Source of the DNA: Onchidella celtica
Lineage: Eukaryota > Mollusca > Gastropoda > Systellommatophora > Onchidiidae
Assembly: GCA_963931925.1 (NCBI GenBank)
Contig: OZ007570.1
Span: forward strand, 34,963,084 to 35,027,083
Reading direction: 5' to 3'
Length of the DNA stretch: 64,000 nt
Each line of letters starts with the position of its first letter. Within the stretch, counting starts at the first letter, position 1. The position numbers and the translations under genes are program-made. Positions 57,046 to 64,000 of this stretch are shown in pieces. The notes beneath the pieces are model-generated. The model searched no databases. It was not told the origin of the DNA and saw only the letters and a program-made list of their open reading frames with translations.

Positions 57046-59010
57046 CAGTCCTCCCCAACCTTTTTATCGCCGCGGACCGGTCAACATGTTGATAATTTTA
57101 CTTTTTACTGCGGCCCGCTGAGGGGGGGGGGGGTGTGATGTTTCCACTTTCTCTCACTAACTTTCTTCTGACACCAGCCGTGATGGGCACGGCACAAACA
57201 CACTAAATAATCGACTATCTCTCTTCTATAAGTTATAACAAACGATATCTGTATTGCTTACATATATACAATAATTATTAATTCATTCAATAATAATAGG
57301 AACATAGGTCATACAATTTCATGTGAATTTCGATGGAATGAAGTTGATGCAAATCAGTACATGCTAATTAAATGGCTTCGTAATATTCAATCTCTAGCAC
57401 ATTTTATAAAACACATGGGAACATTCAGCATAAGGAAACCTCTCCTTTAGGGGTGTATGGCGCTATCTGGGCACTGGTTCTTCCTCTCTACCCTGGCTTG
57501 ACTGCGCAGTTAGATCAACAGGTATCGGCAGGTACCAATAGGTCGGGAAGCCAAGACGCCACGATGTCGTAAATCAAAGGACAAGAAGTTGAGAAGCCAA
57601 GAAGGTGTTGTTCTTCCTCCTCTGTAGAAAAACAATCGCAACTTCCTAATCTACTGCTGGAAGGCATGACTTCCGTACTTACTCCATGACGGATATTCGT
57701 CATTAATACTTTTAACCGCTGACACTGTTATAAGTCAGGCTGCAGCTCCCATACTCCATAGGCTCCCATATATAGGCAATAGAATAAACGATCAATACAG
57801 TTTTAATGATATTTACACGTTCCCCACGAAGAATAACGCTCTCTCTAACAGACCCCATCCTATAAGGTTTCGTAACATATATGTAACGGCGTTTCCGTGA
57901 CTCTCTCAGAGGCAGTAGTTATACCAAAGTAAACCCACTAGATTTAGGTTCTACAATCATGAACATTAAGTAAAATACACATACATCGTACAATTAACTT
58001 ACCACTCAGCAACAGCTCAAATGCCGACAAGATACCAAAGATACCACGCTCTGACAAAGGATGTTTGCGGGTTCCCTGACCTTCCCCACTCACAAGACTA
58101 GTACAAAGTTACAGTTGCAGTTGTGGTCTCCTCTTCGGCACGAAGCTGGTGAGTGCTCTCAGCGGTCTGAAGTTGGAAGGAGCGTTCGGGGATTTATACC
58201 CAGTCAGGTAGCGTCCCAAGACGCCCACCGAGTGTGCATTAGTTATCCTAATAGCCACCCCCGTCGGCTCCACGTCAAATACTATTGAAACAGCTCTACC
58301 CCCCAAGCAATTCCCAGGTGATCTGATCGACAAGTACGGCGGTCAAGTAAACACTACCCTTTTCGGGTGTCAAAGCGCTTCAGTTGCATCCCATACTTTC
58401 CCCCTCTGGCCTACAATGACTCTGTCTCCCCGCCGTTAACTATCTTCCCACGCTAGTTATAGGCACAATATTATTATAACTACTAGTTATACCTTGCCAA
58501 TCTATCACCCTGTTACAGGGGGGGGGGCCGTTGATTGTTTATATTTTAGATTGTTTTAATTTTATAATTTTTGATTTAATTGTATTTAAACATGCCTTCA
58601 AAATAAAATACAGTTTCACCAAAAAATAAATATAAAGTGATTTAACATTTTAACTCACTAGAAGGCTAAATCAATGAGAACTCTGAGCTTGTTTCTCTGC
58701 AACGAGACGGTTCCATCTGAGGGTAAAAGGAGACAATGACACCCGAAGTGTATTGCTTATGTCCAGTTTGCTCCTTTGAACAAGGAAACGTTCTAACGAC
58801 GTCTGTTCCGTATTCATTTTTGGCTAATATATGGGTTAAATTTCAGCGCTTAAGTGACCGAGATGTAACCTGCAAAATAAAAGGAAAATAAAAAATAGTT
58901 AATCTCAGATAGTAGATAAAATGGAAATAATTAAATGTTTCCTGTGCGGCCCGGTACCAATTGATCAACGGACCGGTACTAGTCCGCGGCCCGGTGGTTG
59001 GGGACCACTG
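57046..59010. mobile_element. hAT element interrupted by a probable solo LTR
   Basis: The left end CAGTCCTCCCCAACC and right end GGTTGGGGACCACTG are inverted repeats of the widespread CAGTGGTCCCCAACC type, each followed inward by CGGACCGG and CGGCCCG. Flanking 8-mers ttctaact (57038-57045) and tcctaact (59011-59018) match at 7 of 8. Removing 57134-58517 leaves roughly 580 bp, a normal size for a non-autonomous hAT. No transposase was found. Confidence 0.88.
57134..58517 (-). mobile_element. Probable solo LTR nested in the hAT element
   Basis: The segment begins TGTGATG and ends CTGTTACA (TG...CA), and lies between two G runs (57122-57133 and 58518-58527), so a GGGGG duplication is possible but not diagnostic. 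Read on the minus strand it starts TGTAACAGGG. It has a TATA box in GGGTATAAATCCCC at about 58189-58202 and ends GGAAACATCACA. It is 1384 bp with no long frame. It is unrelated to the 3' LTR at 46554. A non-LTR origin remains possible. Confidence 0.5.
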
Positions 59011-59018
59011 TCCTAACT

Positions 59019-60029
59019 TACAGCTTTTATAGTTTAAAATTGACGAACTGAACGTTTTCTATGAAAACAATATTATTCTTCTCTTCTTCTCTTTTTTTCA
59101 ATCTGTTTTACTCTCTATGTGTAGGCCTCTGATGCCCTGAACAATACAATGAATGTCTTTACAATTTACAATAATAACCGCATGTCGTGAGTCCAAAACA
59201 AGTGTGACCCAGTTTAAATTTTAGCAATTTGGAGCCCCAATTTTTTTCTTCGGTCAATCAGGTTAACAGATTCTGATACCAACCAGCGATCCTTAATCAG
59301 ATTCATTGTTCTAACATCTCCAACTGTGGTTTTATGGTGATGCGTTTGTTATTTTATTTTTTTTTAAATGTGAGTCTCAGTATTATAACTTGAACTTTTA
59401 CTATTCCCTAATGTGTGGCTTAGCTTAAAGTGGCAGCTGGCTTTCGTAGCTGGCCAAAACGAAGAGGTAAAATTGAGTTTATTATGCATATCTGTACTGG
59501 TTTCAGATACATTGAAATATTTTCTCTTCCTGAGGGGCAGAAATGTTGTTGTTGTTGTTGTTGCAGATATTGATAATGATGTTGATAAAGATGACCTTGT
59601 ATCTGAGAAAAAGAAACAACAAACAAACCCTATAACTACCACCACTGCTACCATTACCATTGCTATTCTTTGCAATGTTTTGCCTCCGGTCCTAAAGTAC
59701 ATTGGCTTACGGTATCCAAAAGATTTTTTACAGCGCTGATTCCGAGTTCGATAAAACTTTTAACTTCAACAAGTAAGTAAGCTGAATCCCGTTACCGTAC
59801 TTCATGTGCGACCGCACTTCATGGACAAACTACAAGGGTGATGGTTGTCCTTGTATTCATATTGAAAACTGAGTTAAAGTTATGAGTCCAGATTGAATGC
59901 ACATAGAATTCTCAGTTAAGGGGGAAGGGGGGAGGGTATCATATTAATCCTTGAACGGCACAGTCAGCTGCTGGCATACAAGAAGACTTAGTGCACTCCA
60001 TAATTTCCTATTATTTTCTCAGTAAATCC
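59019..60029. other. No recognised gene
   Basis: Contains a (GTT)n run at 59543-59562. A 108-codon plus-strand frame (59413-59739) and its antisense carry repeat-derived residues and no domain. Confidence 0.35.
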
Positions 60030-60152
60030 GGGAAGACACTATCATCATACTAAGCCCGGTCAGACACAGTCAGTTTCTGCCATTATTTCTTCGGTGTGCA
60101 TTTCGCTGGCAGCCACTGGTTGTGATGTTCCGGGCTTAGAGTGATACTTCCC
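60030..60152. mobile_element. Palindromic repeat, TACTAAGCCCGG family, copy 2
   Basis: The left arm gggaagacactatcatcata plus ctaagcccgg pairs with the right arm ccgggcttagagtgatacttccc. The interior CAGACACAGTCAGTTTCTGCC, ATTATTTCTTCGGT, GCTGGCAGCCA matches 24379-24499. Confidence 0.65.
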
Positions 60153-61059
60153 TAAAGCAAGCACAATTCCTAGCAGTTACTAGGGCCAAAATGTTTAAGT
60201 TCCTTCAATGAAGACTGAAACTTATATTATGTCCAGCCATAACAATCTTTGGATATAACATATTGAAGTATTAGCTAAGCAGTCTGTAATGTCTAACGAG
60301 ATAGCGAGTTTAAGTGCTTTTTAAACAAGGCTAATGTTTCATTGAATGACACAGAATGATAGCTCTTATTTCCCTCCGAAATGAACAAAGCATGAATTAT
60401 GTAGGTTTGAACATTCAACCTTCTTTCTGATACTGAGACCACACTGAAATAAGACCGACTTCGACATTTTCTTACCTTTCTTCTTTTTTCAACCATTCGG
60501 AAGAGACAGAAAAAGTCCACTTTCGTAGAGAACCGAATTCGATACTCGGTGATTCGATAATAACAGGATCAATGTCAACAGAGATTCAAACGGATAATGA
60601 TAGCCAGTCAGAATGAGGGGGGCGATTTCCCCTGACCATCCGTGGTTCGTAATCGATCATTAGCAATGCCAGTGAAATTTGACTCTGGATCGAGATGGCA
60701 ATTATGTATCCTGGACAAGTCTGTGATTATTTGTATTTGCAGTGTGAAGAGGGGAACAACTGTTTACTTTGGTGTTCAATGGCAGGATTGTTGCTAAATT
60801 ATACAGGTTTAAGTTTTACGGTAGTAAAGCATTTAGGTCTCATTCGGCTATGGCAGATTGGCCACCGTCTCTGTCTCTTAGACTGTCCGGGAGAGGTGGA
60901 AAGTAATACTGGGAGCAGGTTGAACTAATTACCATTTAACTAAGGACATAACGGTGTTCTGTTAGTTTAATGATGCTGTTCTAGTTACTGTTGTTTGTTG
61001 TTTGTTGTTTGTTGTTGTGTTGGCTGCCACTATTATTATTGTTTTATTGTTTAGTTTGT
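60153..61059. other. No recognised gene
   Basis: Short open frames only; a (GTTT/GTT)n stretch lies at 60990-61017. Confidence 0.3.
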
Positions 61060-61097
61060 TGTTGTTGATGATGATAATGATGATGATGATGATGAGC
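61060..61097. repeat. (GAT)n run
   Basis: GTTGATGATGATAATGATGATGATGATGATGAG-type trinucleotide repeat. Confidence 0.9.
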
Positions 61098-61315
61098 CTC
61101 ATAATGTTGATGTGGCGTTTGGCACAGTTTTGTACCGAAGACCTTTTTTTTTTTCAAATTAGGTCCAATCATTTTTTTTCTTTAATAATGTGCAAAGAAG
61201 CAACTCAAAATCATGCTGCAGTTTACCAACTGTTGGTATGAAATGTTAGCATGTGCTAAGTTTGAAATAAATCCAGTGGGACAGTTTTCAAGAAACATCT
61301 AATTTTTTTTCGCTA

Positions 61316-61400
61316 TAATGAGGTGTGCACCAGATTACAGAGGCCTTGTTCTCTATCCGACTCAGAAGTCGCGGGTCAAATCCCGCTTGACCTCATTGCG
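61316..61400 (+). tRNA. tRNA-like sequence, probable pseudogene
   Basis: aatgaggt (about 61317-61324) can pair perfectly with acctcatt (about 61391-61398) as an eight-base acceptor stem. A T-arm-like gcgggtcaaatcccgc lies just before it, with a 5-bp stem but a 6-nt loop where 7 is normal. A GAC/GTC stem can be drawn for the anticodon arm. The D arm is poor and there is no convincing A box, so this is more likely a pseudogene or SINE head than a working tRNA. Confidence 0.3.
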
Positions 61401-62379
61401 TTATAAACCTCGACTTCAACGTAACGAAATAAAAAATGAAGAAAAAAATTATTATAATATTTTTGTGTTCTTTGATTTCACTCCTTGGTCTTCAAAACTG
61501 TTGTTACTGCTTCAGGGAGAAACGGAGGGCTGATGTATAATGTTTCAGTATATTTGTATAGAGACAAAACAAAGAAATCATTACTCGGATAAGTGTTCTT
61601 AAGGTGGCTCCGAAGTTCTGCTCTTCCTTCTAATTACTCGTGATTTTACTAAATTTTGTTTCTGATACATGGATTGAAATAATGTTGGTTTTATCGGGAC
61701 ACCTCGTCCGAGCGTTGCTTCAGCAGGGGGATCCCGTAATGAAATGTTGTTTCAGCGACACGTACAACATTCAACATAAGAATTCATCAGTACACTTGTA
61801 TCAGATCAATGTCAACACCTCTCAGGGAATTAATAAGCTGACGGTAAAAGGGCACAAGGCGAAAGTTTAGATCATGGCCGCTACTAAGAGGGGGGTCCCC
61901 TACCAGCAAATTGACGGATGGGATTTCATCATGTTGTCAGAACGTGGGCCGGCGGGCGAGGGCCACCGAGCGTCACGGTGCTAAATAAACGTTATTATAT
62001 TATGGAGATGAGCTCCATACAATGGCTCAATGATGGTGGGGGGTTATATTTAGAGTTGGGACCTCCGTGATCACACGATAGCTAGCCAGGAATGGGGTGG
62101 GTACTGCCGACTTCAGAAAAAAAAAGATGGCAAAATATTTTAAAATTTATGGCTTGAAGATTATACCAAGAAGACGGGGATCTTTCCTGGGACAGTTGCT
62201 TCTCTGTGATGCAAACGGTCGTCATTAGCTGACGAGGACAAACAGATAAACAGAGACAGGGTAAATGCTGTGGGTTTCCTCAGCACGTCATTAGTAACCG
62301 TGCGTCAACATGATCGGGTGCTCCAGGCAGTGTTGGCTGCTGACACCCCGGAGAAGATCAGGACAAACATTAGCGTCGT
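61401..62379. other. No recognised gene
   Basis: Mixed sequence with short frames; no repeat partner in the window. Confidence 0.3.
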
Positions 62380-63949
62380 GTGTACATATTTTTCTTATAC
62401 AGCGGTGCAAAATATGATCTTTTCAGACCGGGGGCGCCATCGGGCCCGTCATTACCTCGCCATTGGTTCTCACCAAGCTAGTGACATCTAGACACTCACA
62501 TGTCTTGTTTCGTCCTCCTCCCCCTCCCTCCTCACTGCCTCCTGCCAGACCCCAACCACTCGGCTCCACCTCAAATCCACTCACCCACCTGCTCCTTCCG
62601 TCCATCCATCACCATAACTCACAGCCACTCTCTCTTCAAGGTTCCTTGCCCGGGTCATTAAGACATAAAGCAAGCAATTTTTTCTTCTATCTCTCATTGT
62701 AAGTGATCTGGAAGTGACAGAACAATTTAAATTCAAATAAACATCAAAATATTTTTATATGTTATTACAGTATTAATACTGTTAAGTAATTATGTTTTAA
62801 AGTCTGCAACTGTCTTACTTGCAGTCATAGATTCATGACATTCAAAATTCCTAAAACATGTAAATAAAAAATTAATGGATCCAATCTCAATATGTCATAG
62901 AAATACTTCCTTTTTCTAATATACCGTTTTTATATTTTATGTGGGCACCCAACATTCTTAATATTTAACTTTTATATATAGATCTACCATCGGCATATTT
63001 TTTTTTTTTTTTTTGTTCGATTTGGTCTTTCCTTACTGCCTTTCTCCCTGGTCCCAAATGAAACTGAGCGAGTTGTAGAGATGCAACCCTTTTTTATGTG
63101 CGCTCTTGTCCAGCCATGTCAGAAGTTACAACCAGGATTGATCAATAATTGAATATTAACTTACCCAATCTGAAAGTTCTGAAGAACCATGCATTCACCT
63201 GGGGACATTAATTTACCGCTGACGTATTAGTAAGATCAAAAGATATCTCGGAAGCTGCACTTTAACAGGTCTTTTCTTTCTCAACAGATTGAAATAGATT
63301 TACCCGCTTCGATTTATAACAATATTTAATATAATAGTATAATATTAGTAAACATAATTTAATATAATATTGAAAATAATAACATTATTAAAAATCATTG
63401 TTGCTCATTACCACTGAGTTCTCCTTTACCATTTTCAGGCAAACGTTGCCGCAATGCAAATGCTAAGCATGAGTGTTGAAGATCCTTAAAATTAGGTTTG
63501 TCACTTCTTTGTTGGAAATTATGTACTTTTACAATGTCATTTAGCCTGATTATATTTTGTCCTGGCCGTGAAATGTATTTGTCACAGAGATCTTTCTTTT
63601 CTGTGTGTTGCAGTACAATGTCTTCCAGTACCATAAGCTCTCTTTTGTTATTTTTGACGATGATATCTACTATAGCCAGCCAGGAGTTTTGTACTGTGAT
63701 TCCAAATGCAGATCCCGCGTCACTTTTTGACAAACCAGTGACGAGTTCGCCGTCAGTAGATTAGTCTGTGGTCACTGGATATGATGGCTGAATGTCTGGG
63801 GGGGGGGGGGGTGGACGAAACAAGACATGTGAGTGTCTAGATGTCACTAGCTTGGTGAGAACCAAGGGCGAGGTAATGACGGGCCGGATGGCGCCCCCGG
63901 CCTGAAAAGATCATATTTTTGCACCGCTGTATAAGAAAAATATGTACAC
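62380..63949. mobile_element. Element with about 136-bp inverted arms and an internal frame
   Basis: The left arm 62380-62515 and right arm 63813-63949 are inverted copies differing at about four positions. Each starts GTGTACATATTTTTC and includes CAGCGGTGCAAAA, GGGGGCGCCATC and GTCATTACCTCGCC. Each ends inward at a C/G-rich run. The 1.3-kb interior includes a minus-strand open frame (63733-63395). I see no clear target-site duplication, so it may be a DNA transposon with long terminal inverted repeats or a local inverted duplication. Near-identity of the arms argues for a recent origin. Confidence 0.65.
63395..63733 (-). CDS. Unrecognised 112-codon open frame inside the long-armed element
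   Basis: The frame includes SKSDAGSAFGITVQNSWLAI, IVKNNKRELMVLEDIVLQH and RLNDIVKVHNFQQRSDKP, and ends TGA at 63395-63397. Composition is protein-like: mixed hydrophobic and charged residues, no low complexity. There is no ATG start; the frame is open up to an in-frame TAA near 63764, so if real it is an exon or a captured fragment. I do not recognise a family and found no transposase motif. Confidence 0.25.
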   Translation of the reverse strand: MSKSDAGSAFGITVQNSWLAIVDIIVKNNKRELMVLEDIVLQHTEKKDLCDKYISRPGQNIIRLNDIVKVHNFQQRSDKPNFKDLQHSCLAFALRQRLPENGKGELSGNEQQ

Positions 63950-64000
63950 TGGAGGTAAAGTAGGCTCTGTTCAACCATCTGCATTTTGTCTTATATGGTT

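Noticed and set aside
58061-58333. Overlapping 74-75 codon frames in the solo-LTR candidate
   Set aside because: They lie across the TATA-containing part of the LTR-like segment and show no domain.

Overview
This window looks like intergenic and intronic DNA from a large, repeat-rich animal genome, most likely a mollusc and plausibly a gastropod. The assignment is inferred. It rests on a spliced CD164-type sialomucin terminal exon, a somatomedin-B exon of the receptor-like type common in molluscs, tRNA-derived SINEs, a Ty3/Gypsy element of the K02A2.6-like kind, and long (TATC)n arrays. There are no bacterial operons, CRISPR arrays or intact RNA genes.

Host coding content is sparse. At the left edge (553-1007, +) is the last coding exon of a CD164/MGC-24-like sialomucin: a Thr-rich stalk with a 30-bp coding minisatellite, one membrane helix and a short tail ending in YKAM. 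Its intron (1-552) holds a hAT-like insertion. At 7478-6240 (-) is an exon with a perfect eight-cysteine somatomedin-B pattern and an in-frame TGA near its 3' end. Three further open frames are only candidates: 31711-31785 (+), 48712-48540 (-) and 63733-63395 (-).

The rest is mobile DNA and simple repeats. A Ty3/Gypsy element (42397-46749) keeps gag, zinc knuckles, protease, RT, RNase H, a D,D-35-E integrase, a polypurine tract and a 3' LTR. It has at least three frame disruptions and no recognisable 5' LTR. LINE 3'-end remnants lie at 15060-15355, 35650-36045, 37865-38640, 40357-41150 and 50800-51170. tRNA-derived SINEs lie at 7515-7908, 9715-10152, 18762-19199 and 38102-38573; the last two have clear target-site duplications, and the last sits inside a LINE remnant. 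hAT-type elements with 8-bp duplications lie at 171-478, 21679-22310, 23778-24137, 50420-50601, 51288-51479, 54262-55077 and 57046-59010, the last interrupted by a probable solo LTR (57134-58517).

Several terminal-inverted-repeat families can be reconstructed from the window alone: one with GTGGATCTGAC ends (three copies), one with CAAAGATACTAGA ends (three copies), a fold-back family carrying a GATCTCAGTGAAACT stem (two), a CACTGAGT-ended family (three) and a palindromic TACTAAGCCCGG family (two). A separate element at 62380-63949 has about 136-bp inverted arms around an open reading frame. Long tetranucleotide arrays at 12015, 33906, 36900, 40165, 41115 and 53108 give spurious open frames (SIYL repeats) in several frames. 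One LINE remnant is flanked by such arrays and its own (CTTAT)n tail runs into one. I saw no convincing novel multi-gene system; the interest is in small, apparently undescribed non-autonomous elements and their nesting.
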